From Mariniblastus sp. (GTDB lineage Bacteria > Planctomycetota > Planctomycetia > Pirellulales > Pirellulaceae): a stretch of 64,000 nucleotides of DNA. Each line of letters starts with the position of its first letter. The stretch's first letter is position 1. The position numbers were made by a program, and so were the translations under genes. The stretch spans positions 62,001 to 126,000 of the forward strand of contig JAKVBF010000002.1 of NCBI GenBank assembly GCA_022447555.1, read 5' to 3'. Positions 9,306 to 18,826 of the stretch are shown piece by piece. The notes under the pieces are model-generated. The model saw only the letters and a program-made list of their open reading frames with translations. It was not told the origin of the DNA and ran no database searches.

Positions 9306-10415
9306 ATGTCTGTATCTACCGCGACCGATCGGGTTTTGAACTTTTCAGCGGGCCCCGCTGTTTTACCCTTGGTGGTCTTAGAACAAATACGCGATGAGCT
9401 TTTGAATCTTCCAGGAGTCGGAAGCAGCGTGATGGAAATCAGTCACAGAAGTGCCGCCTTTGGTGAAATCCTCGACGACGCTCGAAAACGGATTGTTGCG
9501 TTGCACAACGTCCCCGAGACTCACGACGTTTTTTTCATGCAGGGGGGCGCGACACTCCAAAATACGATGATTCCAGCCAACCTCCTCATGGATGAAGAGC
9601 AAACAGCTGACTGCATCATCACAGGAACATGGAGTAAAAAGAACAGTCAAGACGTCCCCTTTTATGGGAAATTAAATGTGGCGTGGGATGGTAGTGATAC
9701 TCATTTCAATCAATTGCCCAACGACGATCAGTTGCGGTTAACATCGGGCGCCGCCTACTGCCATTACACGTCCAATGAAACCATTCACGGCCTCCAATTT
9801 CGGAATCCGCCGAACGTCGATGATTCACCGTTAGTCGTCGACCAATCATCTGACTTTCTATCCGAACCCCTGGATATCAGTCGGTTTGGCTTAATCTATG
9901 CGTGCGCTCAGAAAAATTGCGGTATTGCAGGCGTCACGGCGGTCATTATCCGAAAAGATCTTTTGGTGCGTTCCGGGAATCGTCTTCCTCGTTATTTGGA
10001 CTATGCCCAGCAGGTAAAGGGCGGATCAATGCTGAATACGCCCCCGACCTTTGCCATTTATGTCACCGGTCTGGTTTGTAAATGGCTACAAGAAACGATG
10101 GGTGGACTGGCTGAAATGAGTCGCGTGAATCAAGAAAAAGCCGATTTACTTTATGACCTTATCGATACCAGCGAAGGCTTTTATACGGGGCACGCTCAAC
10201 CTCATAATCGCTCACTGATGAACGTCGTTTTCCGGCTAAAATCCCCGGAAATGGACGCGAAGTTTGTAAATGAAGCGACTGAGCACGGCATGGCTGGTTT
10301 GAATGGCCATCGTAGCGTTGGCGGAATTCGAGCTTCTATCTACAATGCGATGCCCATTGAGAGTGTGCGCGTCTTGCATGATTTCATGCTCGATTTCGCA
10401 AAGAAAAATAGCTAA
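9306..10415 (+). CDS. serC: Phosphoserine aminotransferase
   Basis: PLP enzyme converting 3-phosphohydroxypyruvate and glutamate to phosphoserine, the second step of serine synthesis. It has the family length of 369 residues, with NFSAGPAVLP at the N-terminus, QGGATLQ, the PLP lysine in ACAQKNCG, and the C-terminal GHRSVGGIRASIYNA. The start is ATG 9306; an in-frame TTG 12 bp upstream is less likely. serA follows, so two serine-pathway steps are adjacent. Confidence 0.97.
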   Translation: MSVSTATDRVLNFSAGPAVLPLVVLEQIRDELLNLPGVGSSVMEISHRSAAFGEILDDARKRIVALHNVPETHDVFFMQGGATLQNTMIPANLLMDEEQTADCIITGTWSKKNSQDVPFYGKLNVAWDGSDTHFNQLPNDDQLRLTSGAAYCHYTSNETIHGLQFRNPPNVDDSPLVVDQSSDFLSEPLDISRFGLIYACAQKNCGIAGVTAVIIRKDLLVRSGNRLPRYLDYAQQVKGGSMLNTPPTFAIYVTGLVCKWLQETMGGLAEMSRVNQEKADLLYDLIDTSEGFYTGHAQPHNRSLMNVVFRLKSPEMDAKFVNEATEHGMAGLNGHRSVGGIRASIYNAMPIESVRVLHDFMLDFAKKNS

Positions 10416-10495
10416 TTCAGAGAATTTCCAGAACTCATTCCCTGTCGCGTTGCGACAGTTTGTCAATATCAACAACCCATCAGATGCGGGATGCA

Positions 10496-12172
10496 ATGTC
10501 AATCACTAGTACACCCAAACCCATGAATACGAACGCGTCTGAATCCGACGCCCTCCGAATCTTGGTCCTCGATAACATTGCCCAAGAGGGGCTTGCATTG
10601 CTGGAAGCGGCCGAGGGTATTGACTATGAAATTCAAACAGGCCTATCCGGCGAGGCGTTACGAACTGCTTTGTCTCAGTTTGACGGTGCCGTTTGCCGTA
10701 GTGGTGTGAAGATCACCGCGGAATCACTAGAAGGCAATACACGATTGAAGGCGATTGCGCGAGCGGGTGTTGGGACTGACAATATCGATAAGCCAGCGGC
10801 TACGCGGCTCGGGATCGTCGTAATGAATACGCCAACCGGAAACACCGTGAGCACCGCAGAACACACGTTGGCTTTAATGCTGGGGCTGTCTCGCAACTTA
10901 GCCCCAGCCCACGCAAGTCTTTTGGATAGCAAATGGGACAGAAAGAAATTTTCTGGCCGACAACTGGCAGGAAAGACACTAGGAATTGTTGGCCTAGGGA
11001 GAATTGGTCAAGAAGTGGCCTCGCGGGCACGCGCTTTTGGGATGACCGTTATCGGCTACGACCCGTTTCTTTCCAATTCTCAAATTGAGCAACTCGGGAT
11101 CGAGCCATATGAAACGGTAGAGAGCTTGTTGCCAGAAATTGATTACCTAACCGTCCACACGCCTCTCACACCCGAAACAAAGGATTTAATAAGCACTTCT
11201 CAGATTGCGTCTATGAAGCCCGGCGTTCGCCTGATTAATTGTGCGCGAGGTGGGATTTATAACGAGGCCGCGCTGGTAGAGGGTCTTAACTCGGGGCACC
11301 TGGGCGGTGTCGCTCTGGATGTTTACGAATCCGAACCCTGCACCGATAGCCCACTATTTGGGATGGAGGGTGTTCTCTGTACCCCCCACTTGGGCGCCAG
11401 CACTGAAGAGGCTCAGATTCAGGTTGCTGAAGAAGCGGTAACGCTTATGACGAACTATTTGAAAAATGGGGAAATCCGTCACGCCGTTAACACCGTTGCA
11501 GTGGACCCAAAAACCATGGAAAAAATCCGTGGTTATCTTGATGTTGCCTTCAGGCTTGGAATCATGATGTCCGGTTGGCATGGGCGGGCCGTCGAATCCG
11601 TCGCCCTCGAGTATCACGGTGAGTTAGTCGAGCAGGATACGCGTCTGTTGACATCAGCTTTTTGTGCCGGTTTGCTTGAAAACGTCGCTGACCATGTCAA
11701 TATCATCAATTCTTCGGCCTTATGTGAAGAAAGAGGAATTGAGGTGGCGACCCATGCCAAACGCGACCATGCAACGTTCAGCTCTCTTATTTCCGTGACC
11801 GTTCGAGGAGACGGAATCACCTGTCAAGCCAGTGGCACTCTTTTTGGAAAAGACATGCCTCGACTAGTCAAGGTTGATAACTACCCTACCGATGCCTATA
11901 TGGACGGCATTCTGTTGATCTTCACTCATCAGGATATCCCTGGAGTGATTGGCTACGTCGGAAACGTATTGGCGCAAGAAGGGGTCAACATTGCTCAAAT
12001 GGCGGTTGGCAGAGTGGCTGATGAAGTTGGAGGACGAGCCATTGGTGTTTTGAATCTCGATTCACCAACCTCCCAGGAATCCGTAGATTGTGTCGCTCAA
12101 TTTGACGGCATCGAAACCGCTCGCGTCATAAACTTACCCGCACACGGCGAATTACCTGACTGGCTATCCTGA
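10496..12172 (+). CDS. serA: D-3-phosphoglycerate dehydrogenase
   Basis: First enzyme of serine synthesis, oxidising 3-phosphoglycerate with NAD. Domains in order: substrate-binding half, Rossmann NAD-binding segment (GIVGLGRIGQEVASRA), catalytic region (CARGGIYNE, LGGVALDVYESEP, TPHLGASTEEAQ with the active His), an intervening domain, and a C-terminal ACT domain (DIPGVIGYVGNVLAQEGVNI). This is the long form with a serine-sensing ACT domain, so feedback inhibition is likely. The start is uncertain among TTG 10460, ATG 10484, ATG 10496 and ATG 10523. I chose 10496, which has GCGGG just ahead; about 558 residues. Confidence 0.95.
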   Translation: MSITSTPKPMNTNASESDALRILVLDNIAQEGLALLEAAEGIDYEIQTGLSGEALRTALSQFDGAVCRSGVKITAESLEGNTRLKAIARAGVGTDNIDKPAATRLGIVVMNTPTGNTVSTAEHTLALMLGLSRNLAPAHASLLDSKWDRKKFSGRQLAGKTLGIVGLGRIGQEVASRARAFGMTVIGYDPFLSNSQIEQLGIEPYETVESLLPEIDYLTVHTPLTPETKDLISTSQIASMKPGVRLINCARGGIYNEAALVEGLNSGHLGGVALDVYESEPCTDSPLFGMEGVLCTPHLGASTEEAQIQVAEEAVTLMTNYLKNGEIRHAVNTVAVDPKTMEKIRGYLDVAFRLGIMMSGWHGRAVESVALEYHGELVEQDTRLLTSAFCAGLLENVADHVNIINSSALCEERGIEVATHAKRDHATFSSLISVTVRGDGITCQASGTLFGKDMPRLVKVDNYPTDAYMDGILLIFTHQDIPGVIGYVGNVLAQEGVNIAQMAVGRVADEVGGRAIGVLNLDSPTSQESVDCVAQFDGIETARVINLPAHGELPDWLS

Positions 12173-12220
12173 ATTGCCTAAGCTCGATTCAGCGTTCCAC
12201 TTCAGCCTCACTAGAGCCGA

Positions 12221-15031
12221 TCAACCACCGATGATCTGGACGGTTATGTATTCCCGAGCACGTAAGAGTGCCTCCGGTAACTTTGCGGGCTGCTTTCCTC
12301 CCGCTTGAGCCAAGTCGGCTTTCCCCCCACCGCCGCCGCCGACAATCGGTGCTATTTCTTTAACCCAATTCCCAGCACTGATTCCTTGCTCCACAAGCTG
12401 CCTGCTGATTCCCGCAACGAGAATGATCTTGTCCCCGCCCATCGTGGTCGCCAAAAAAACCGCAGCTGGATGATCATACTTTCGAACTTGATCGATCAAT
12501 TGCCGCATCAAGTTGGGATTGGAGCCGGGCACCTCCTGAACAATGATACGTACCCCTTGTGTCACCTCTGCCTGCTCAATCAATGACACTGCGTCCCATT
12601 GCTCAGTCTCACCCATCCTGTCTAAAGTCGCCTCAAGTGTTGCGACTTCCTCAAGTAGCGATAGCGTTCGCTTTAAAACGTCTAGGCCCGGGACATTCAA
12701 CAGCCGCGCTGAACGACGCATCACATCGCGTTTTGAAAAATAGTCCGTCAGCTCTTCCCCATGAACCTTCGCCGAATTGCTGCTCACCGCGGTGGTCCGC
12801 TTGCCAGCAGAAACCTGTTTTTTAAGACTTTTGATTTTTTGATTCAATGCCTCGATCGCTTCCGGAATCGCAGAACTGGTAACACCTAACAAACCAGCCA
12901 ACTTGTCAATGTGAGCAGCAATCTGCTCCTGATTTGCTATCGCTTTGTCGCCCGTCAACGCTTCGATCCTGCGTGTCCCAGACGAAACACTCTCTTCTAA
13001 AATGATTTCAAACGCTTTGACTTCGGAGCTGTTCTCCAAATGAGTTCCTCCACAAAGCTCTTTACTGAAATCGCCAATCGACACCATGCGGACTGGATCA
13101 GGATACTTCTCACCGAATAACATCATCGCACCCTGCTGCTTCGCCGCTTCCAGAGGCAACGTTTGGGCCTTTACCGGCACCCCATCCGCCACGTTTTGAT
13201 TGGTCATTTCTTCAATCGCGGTCAACTCTTCGTTTGTCACCGCGCTCATGTTGGAGAAATCAAACCGCAGCCAATCATCTGAGACTTTTGAACCTCGCTG
13301 CTGCGCGTGCGCACCTAATGCCTTTTGTAGTGCGTGATGCAACAAGTGGGTTGCCGAGTGAGCTCGCCGGATCGCATCACGCCTTGACGTATCGACCATC
13401 GCTTCCACTTGCTCGCCCGATCTAATTTCACCCGATTCAATTAGACCGAAGTGTATGATCAGCTCTCCATTCTTGCGCGTGTCAGAAACTCTGAACTCAC
13501 CCCTGGGTCCCTTGATCAAACCCGTATCTCCGACCTGCCCACCTGATTCGGCGTAGAATGGAGTCTGATCTAAGATCACCATTTGTTGCGGCAAAGACGA
13601 ATTGCAAACGAGGGCGTCCCGCTGCGTATCACCCTCCACCAAGCCGCAAACGGTCGACTTGGAAAAGGTCGTCTCGTAGCCAAGGAAATCTGTTGTTTTG
13701 AAGGTTCGTTTGATTTCATCGATCGGACCGAAATCTCCCATCACGGTATCAGCGATCTTACCGCTGACACGCCCGTGCTCCTCCATCGCTTCTCCATAAC
13801 TTCCCCAGTCAAATGAGAAACTACGATCCGCAGCAATGGATTCAAATAACTCTGCCGGGATTCCAAACGTCTGATACAATTCGGCCGCACTGCGCCCATC
13901 AACCACCGTCGTCTTGCTCGATTTCATCGAATCGAAAATCCGATCAATCCGTTCCAAGCCATCATCAAGAGTCGCTAGAAAACTCGCTTCTTCTTTTTTT
14001 ACGATTTGACTCACTCGCTCCATCGTATTGGCCAGATCGGGATACGGATGTTTCATTTGGTTAACCACCTCGGGAACCAACTTGTAGAGAAAGGGGTCCC
14101 TCAGGCCGATTTCGTGTCCTTGCAGAACCGCTCGACGCAAGAGACGACGAATAACATACTCTTCTTTATTGCTCCCTGGGTATACATTCTCATGGATCGC
14201 CATCGTGCAGGCACGAATATGATCGGTTATCCGACGCAAACGTCGACCATTATCCGATTCCGCCACGTAGCGAACGCCAGTCACTTCGGCTGCTGCCTCA
14301 ACAATCGGTAGTAGTGTGTCGATGTGATAGTTGGTCGAGACGCCTTGTAGCGTGGCAGCCATGCGTTCCAACCCCATCCCGGTATCAATATTTTTACGTG
14401 GTAACGGAATAAGATTTTCGGGCGGATCTCCTTCACGATTAAACTGAGTGAAAACGAGATTCCAGATCTCGCATTCTGGCCCATTTTCAGGATGGTAAAA
14501 TATTTCACTGCAAGGACCGCATACTCCATCTGGGCCATCTGTTGGCGCACCGGCCGGCCAGAAATTATCGTGCTCCCCAAGTCTTTCAATTCGACTGATT
14601 GGCAGTCCGACTTCTTGATGCCAGATATCACTAGCTTCGTCGTCATCCAGATAGACCGTGACCGACAATTGTTCTTCAGAAATTCCCAACCACCGTTTAT
14701 CCGTAAGGAATTCCCAAGCCCATAGAATTGCCTCCCGCTTAAAATAATCACCAAAACTAAAATTCCCCAGCATCTCAAAAAATGTATGGTGATAGGCGGT
14801 TCGTCCTACATTCTCAATGTCCCCAGTTCGGAGACACTTCTGACATGAGGTTGCGCGGGTGTAGTCCAACTCCACTTTTCCCAAAAAGTGATCCTTGAAC
14901 TGGTTCATTCCAGCCGGCGTGAACAAAACAGATTTATCCCACTTCGGCACGAGCACATCACTGCCGCAAAGACGATGGTCTTTGGATTGATAGAACTCAA
15001 GATATTTATCTCTTATTTCGTCAGTTTTCAT
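12221..15031 (-). CDS. alaS: Alanyl-tRNA synthetase
   Basis: Class II aminoacyl-tRNA synthetase charging tRNA-Ala, 936 residues, somewhat longer than the E. coli enzyme. The N-terminal catalytic core begins DEIRDKYLEFYQSKDH and includes TFFEMLGNFSFGDYFK and the GMGLERM motif. The editing domain has its zinc ligands in HSATH and CGGTH. A C-terminal DHHA1 domain ends in GGGGGGK. ATG 15031 is preceded by AAGGA with good spacing; a GTG 24 bp upstream is the alternative. It is followed by convergent serA with a 48-bp gap. Confidence 0.97.
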   Translation of the reverse strand: MKTDEIRDKYLEFYQSKDHRLCGSDVLVPKWDKSVLFTPAGMNQFKDHFLGKVELDYTRATSCQKCLRTGDIENVGRTAYHHTFFEMLGNFSFGDYFKREAILWAWEFLTDKRWLGISEEQLSVTVYLDDDEASDIWHQEVGLPISRIERLGEHDNFWPAGAPTDGPDGVCGPCSEIFYHPENGPECEIWNLVFTQFNREGDPPENLIPLPRKNIDTGMGLERMAATLQGVSTNYHIDTLLPIVEAAAEVTGVRYVAESDNGRRLRRITDHIRACTMAIHENVYPGSNKEEYVIRRLLRRAVLQGHEIGLRDPFLYKLVPEVVNQMKHPYPDLANTMERVSQIVKKEEASFLATLDDGLERIDRIFDSMKSSKTTVVDGRSAAELYQTFGIPAELFESIAADRSFSFDWGSYGEAMEEHGRVSGKIADTVMGDFGPIDEIKRTFKTTDFLGYETTFSKSTVCGLVEGDTQRDALVCNSSLPQQMVILDQTPFYAESGGQVGDTGLIKGPRGEFRVSDTRKNGELIIHFGLIESGEIRSGEQVEAMVDTSRRDAIRRAHSATHLLHHALQKALGAHAQQRGSKVSDDWLRFDFSNMSAVTNEELTAIEEMTNQNVADGVPVKAQTLPLEAAKQQGAMMLFGEKYPDPVRMVSIGDFSKELCGGTHLENSSEVKAFEIILEESVSSGTRRIEALTGDKAIANQEQIAAHIDKLAGLLGVTSSAIPEAIEALNQKIKSLKKQVSAGKRTTAVSSNSAKVHGEELTDYFSKRDVMRRSARLLNVPGLDVLKRTLSLLEEVATLEATLDRMGETEQWDAVSLIEQAEVTQGVRIIVQEVPGSNPNLMRQLIDQVRKYDHPAAVFLATTMGGDKIILVAGISRQLVEQGISAGNWVKEIAPIVGGGGGGKADLAQAGGKQPAKLPEALLRAREYITVQIIGG

Positions 15032-15421
15032 CGGGTTCCTTGCCAATGGCGACACGAGCGTTGGTGCCCCCGCATCCTAAATTTTCAACCTTCAAGCGCA
15101 TCTATCGATATTTAGAAGAATCAACAGACACAATGATACTTTGGCCTTTGATTTCAGACCAGAACGGACTCCTTAGAGGAAACTCAAGAAGGCGACTGAC
15201 TGAGTTCGCCAATAACCTCAACTAAAGGGCCTAGCCTAACCTGTAAGCCACCTTCAATAGTCTATGCAACAATAAAAAACACCATCAAACGCTTAGTTTG
15301 ATGGTGTTAGAAAGGATTTCTGAGAGGACCAGAGGATTCGAGAGGCCAGCTTAATGTACGTGGGTTGAAGCTTCTTCAAATAACCCGTAGATGGTCTCAA
15401 TCCAATTCAGGCGTGGAGGAT
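15032..15421. other. intergenic between recA and alaS
   Basis: Both neighbours read leftward. It holds the recA terminator hairpin (15271-15308) and presumably the alaS promoter. Nothing else recognised. Confidence 0.55.
15271..15308 (-). terminator. Rho-independent terminator of recA
   Basis: A perfect 13-bp stem, AACACCATCAAAC (15278-15290) with its complement at 15296-15308, and a 5-nt loop. The A-rich tract at 15271-15277 becomes the T run on the minus strand. It is correctly placed about 110 bp beyond the recA stop. Confidence 0.9.
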
Positions 15422-16585
15422 TTAGGAATTCTCTTCAACCTCTTCCAATTTTTCCGCCAAGTCTTCCATATAGCCACCGATCGCCATCACCTTGTGATGA
15501 ATTTCTTTACATACATCTGGGTTTTCCACCAAGTAATTCCTAGCTTTCTCTTTACCTTGGCCAATGTGAGTCGATCCGTATTTGAACCAAGCCCCACTTC
15601 GATTGACAATTTTATGGGCCACACCTAAATCCAGCAGGTCTCCCTCATAACTAATTCCGTTAGAGTGCATCATATCGAACTCGGCAATTCGGAACGGTGG
15701 AGCGACCTTGTTTTTAACAATCTTTGCCTTGACACGTTGTCCCACCTGCTCGTCACCGTCTTTCAACGCGGCAATGCGTCGAACATCCACTCGCACGGAA
15801 CTGTAAAATTTAAGGGCGCGACCACCGGGAGTCGTCTCGGGGCTACCAAACATCACGCCGATTTTTTCTCTGATTTGGTTGATGAAAATAGTGCACGTTT
15901 TACTACGTGAGATAGATCCCGTGAGTTTGCGCATCGACTGGCTCATCAATCTTGCTTGCAGCCCAACGTGCGAGTCGCCAATCTCTCCCTCTAGTTCCTT
16001 CTTGGGCACCAAGGCCGCCACCGAATCAACAACGATAATATCGACGGAGTTGGATTTAACCAACATTTCAACAATCTGCATGGCCTCTTCACCACTGCTG
16101 GGCTGGCTGACCAATAAGGTGTCTAACTCCACACCTAATTTCTTGGCCCAAGTAGGATCAAAAGCATGCTCCGCATCAATGAACGCAGCAATACCTCCCT
16201 CTTTTTGAGAACTGGCAATCGCGTGAAGGGCGAGCGTCGTCTTACCGCTTGATTCGGGCCCGTATATCTCAACGATCCGACCACAGGGTAAACCCTGTCC
16301 ACCAAGAGCAATATCTAGCGAGAGGCTACCCGTGGGAATACCTCGGATACGAGAAACATTATCGTTTCCCAGAGCCATGATTGAGCCATCACCAAATTGT
16401 TTTTCAATTTGCTGAACCGCCGTTTTCAGATTCTCATTATCATTCAATAACTTATCAACCGGCTTGACTTCGGCAGCCTTGGATTTCTTACTCGTCGTTT
16501 TCGGGGTTTTTGCTTTTTTGGCCATCGTCAGTCCCTTTGCTACGGTTGTCGCATTTGAAGGTTTAACATCGGTCTTGGTCACCAT
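15422..16585 (-). CDS. recA: Recombinase RecA
   Basis: Strand-exchange ATPase for homologous recombination and repair. Walker A is GPESSGKTT (109-117 from this start). Walker B ([12 protein letters not shown]), the DNA-binding loop [12 protein letters not shown] and [14 protein letters not shown] are intact. The core length is normal. The N-terminus carries an extra Lys-rich tail. Two starts both have ribosome binding sites: ATG 16585 (AGGAG, chosen) and ATG 16525 (AAAGGGA), giving 387 or 367 residues; the shorter N-terminus MAKKAK is equally plausible. I saw no clear SOS box upstream. Confidence 0.97.
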   Translation of the reverse strand: MVTKTDVKPSNATTVAKGLTMAKKAKTPKTTSKKSKAAEVKPVDKLLNDNENLKTAVQQIEKQFGDGSIMALGNDNVSRIRGIPTGSLSLDIALGGQGLPCGRIVEIYGPESSGKTTLALHAIASSQKEGGIAAFIDAEHAFDPTWAKKLGVELDTLLVSQPSSGEEAMQIVEMLVKSNSVDIIVVDSVAALVPKKELEGEIGDSHVGLQARLMSQSMRKLTGSISRSKTCTIFINQIREKIGVMFGSPETTPGGRALKFYSSVRVDVRRIAALKDGDEQVGQRVKAKIVKNKVAPPFRIAEFDMMHSNGISYEGDLLDLGVAHKIVNRSGAWFKYGSTHIGQGKEKARNYLVENPDVCKEIHHKVMAIGGYMEDLAEKLEEVEENS

Positions 16586-17061
16586 TTTCCACTCCTGCTC
16601 AGTATGACTTAGTTTGCAACTCGAGGACATCCGCAGGAACCCTGTTTAGAATAGGATTCCCAAATCGCCTTCACAAGTCGATCATTCACCTCGCTTGTTA
16701 CCATCTTCGCAATCGCCGCGACACATTCGGTCACAGGTCAAAAAAAAATAACCAAACTCTTCGAACAATGTCTGACTGGTGTTTTCTGGCTCGATTAACT
16801 TCAAAATCAATCATTGCCAGCATTCTGTCACAACACGACGGCGAACCAAAACGTCCGATGGTCCATCCGGATCGAAAAAACCGCAGAAAAACCGCCGTTT
16901 TTCATGCCGGCCAGTCATTAGTAGACGAACGTACACTATTTTGCTCTGGGTGCAAACTCAGATATCCCCCAGACTGGGAAAAATTTTGATTTTCCCCCCG
17001 CGTGAAACTTGAGGGAGCTCACCCAGCAGAGCGAAGGCACTCTTTCCATCCATTGAAAAAG
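16586..17061. other. intergenic upstream of recA
   Basis: Leader and promoter region of recA, also receiving transcription from the thpR-like gene. Short plus-strand frames here (16768-17012) lack family resemblance. No terminator or LexA-type palindrome could be identified with confidence. Confidence 0.5.
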
Positions 17062-17631
17062 TTACCTTAAGTTGATTCGAGACATTGGTGTGTAGGTGGG
17101 ACCCACCCGATCCATAAAGCTGGAGTAAACCACAACTTGATTGATAACACAGCCACCCGCAAGATGATTTTCATGCTGCCGGCGACTCTCCACAAGCGCC
17201 TGACTCCAATGCCCACCTCGCTGTATTCGCCCTAAAATCACATGGGGATGATAGTCCTGTCGGTCTCGCGGGAATCCCATTTCTGCCAACTCCGTTGCAA
17301 TCCGATCATTCAAATCGACAAGAAATTCAGCACCTTCGGTCACTCCTAACCAAATGGTGCGGGGTTTTTCATCACTTGGGAAACAACCGAGTTGGCCCAC
17401 TTCAATTGGAAAGGCTGCCACCCCGTTACACGCCTTACTGACCAGCCGACACACCTGAGGCGTTTCGTTCTCCAGAACATCCCCAAGGAAATTCAATCCT
17501 ATGTGTAGATTTTCGGGATTGTTCCATCGATAGCCCGTGGCATCTGATTGCATTTTTTCAATCAAACGAGCTGCGCTATTCTGAATCCGCGGTGGAACAT
17601 CCACCGCGACGAAAGTCCTAATTTTTGCCAT
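17062..17631 (-). CDS. ThpR-like 2H phosphoesterase with altered HxT motifs
   Basis: 189-residue protein of the 2'-5' RNA ligase / RNA 2',3'-cyclic phosphodiesterase family, by length, the N-terminal RTFVAVDVP, and the two His positions in NLHIGLNFLG and YHPHVILGRI. Active members have two H-x-T/S motifs. Here they read HIG (43-45) and HVI (130-132), so both hydroxyl residues are missing while both histidines remain. The protein may be catalytically weak, use another residue, or have become a binding protein. The gene is intact and lies back to back with the PfkB-family kinase gene. Confidence 0.8.
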   Translation of the reverse strand: MAKIRTFVAVDVPPRIQNSAARLIEKMQSDATGYRWNNPENLHIGLNFLGDVLENETPQVCRLVSKACNGVAAFPIEVGQLGCFPSDEKPRTIWLGVTEGAEFLVDLNDRIATELAEMGFPRDRQDYHPHVILGRIQRGGHWSQALVESRRQHENHLAGGCVINQVVVYSSFMDRVGPTYTPMSRINLR

Positions 17632-17798
17632 GATTTCATTCTATCGTTTTGCCAGCTGAAGGGCAGGGCGGGTTGCGATTTTTGAGAAGTCAAAGGAAAC
17701 TGAGAACTCGCCTTAGATTCCGTCGAGTCGCAAAGTAAGTTAAAAGTCTCGACTGCTCTACTAGTCAAGGTAACGAACGCCCTTCCAAGGAAATCCTG

Positions 17799-18797
17799 AT
17801 GACTCAAAAATATGATGTGTTCGGCGTTGGAAACGCCATTGTTGATATCTTGGCCCAGATTCCCGAAGACGCACTCACCGAGCTGGCCGTAAATAAGGGT
17901 GCCATGACGCTGATGGAACCGCCTCAACAAGCTGGCGTACTAAACTACCTCGAAGGAAAATCGCTCTCTCGAGCTTCTGGGGGATCGGCCGCGAACACGA
18001 TGGTTGCCATTGCTCAAAGCGGCGGATCGGGAATTTATGCTGGCAAAGTGGCTAATGATCCCAATGGAAAATTTTACCACCAGGATTTGAAAGCCGCAGG
18101 TATTGAGTGCTACGTTCCTCCAGCATCCGAGACCGATCTCCCCACTGGAACCAGTGTCATTCTTACCACGCCCGACGCCGAACGCACCATGTGCACACAC
18201 CTAGGCATCTCTGCGACCCTGACTGAAAATGACATTGATGTGCAACTCCTTGCTCAGTGTCAATACTGTTATGTTGAGGGCTATCTCTGGACGGGAGAAC
18301 CAACCCGTAAAGCGTCACTCAAGGCCTTGGAAGCAGCAAAAGAAAACAATGTAAAAACAGCATTCACCTTTTCGGATTCTTTTCTAGTCGACTTGTTTCA
18401 AGACGATTTCAGATCCCTGGTTACCCAAAACTGCGACACGGTCTTCTGCAATGCTGACGAAGCTCGGAAATTCTTCGGTCACGAAGACCCCGCTGAATGT
18501 GCCAAGCAAATGAGTGATCTGTGTGAGCTAGGATTTATCACGGACGGCCCGAATGGTTGCCATGTCTCTGAAAATGGAATGGTCACCAATGTTGCCGGTT
18601 TCAAGGTCAACGCGGTGGATACGGTCGGAGCCGGTGACGCGTTTGCGGGAGGGGTTCTTTACGGATTGACGAATGGGATGAGTGCGGTGGACGCAGCGAA
18701 GTGGGGTAACTATTTCGCGTCTCAGGTCGTCGGACGCTTTGGACCTCGAATGGACACACCCATGCAAGACCAGTTGGATTTGATCATGAATTCCTAA
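17799..18797 (+). CDS. PfkB-family kinase, adenosine-kinase-like
   Basis: Ribokinase-fold sugar/nucleoside kinase of 332 residues. The N-terminal YDVFGVGNAIVDIL, the substrate loop ASGGSAANTM and the C-terminal DTVGAGDAFAGG, with the catalytic Asp, are intact. The N-terminal pattern is closest to the adenosine kinase subgroup, so phosphorylation of adenosine is the best guess; another nucleoside or sugar is possible. It converges on glnS with a 29-bp gap and no visible terminator. Confidence 0.85.
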   Translation: MTQKYDVFGVGNAIVDILAQIPEDALTELAVNKGAMTLMEPPQQAGVLNYLEGKSLSRASGGSAANTMVAIAQSGGSGIYAGKVANDPNGKFYHQDLKAAGIECYVPPASETDLPTGTSVILTTPDAERTMCTHLGISATLTENDIDVQLLAQCQYCYVEGYLWTGEPTRKASLKALEAAKENNVKTAFTFSDSFLVDLFQDDFRSLVTQNCDTVFCNADEARKFFGHEDPAECAKQMSDLCELGFITDGPNGCHVSENGMVTNVAGFKVNAVDTVGAGDAFAGGVLYGLTNGMSAVDAAKWGNYFASQVVGRFGPRMDTPMQDQLDLIMNS

Positions 18798-18826
18798 ACG
18801 GATTAAATACCGATGCTCCCCGAGGA

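Noticed and set aside
14281-14778. 165-codon minus frame inside alaS
   Set aside because: It is a shifted-frame shadow of the alaS catalytic core, whose motifs are intact in the main frame.
16768-17012. Two overlapping plus-strand frames upstream of recA
   Set aside because: They overlap each other in different frames, lack start signals and lie in the recA leader.
16586-17061. SOS (LexA) box upstream of recA
   Set aside because: A TTCGAAC-like sequence near 16760 is not part of a full palindrome at promoter distance.
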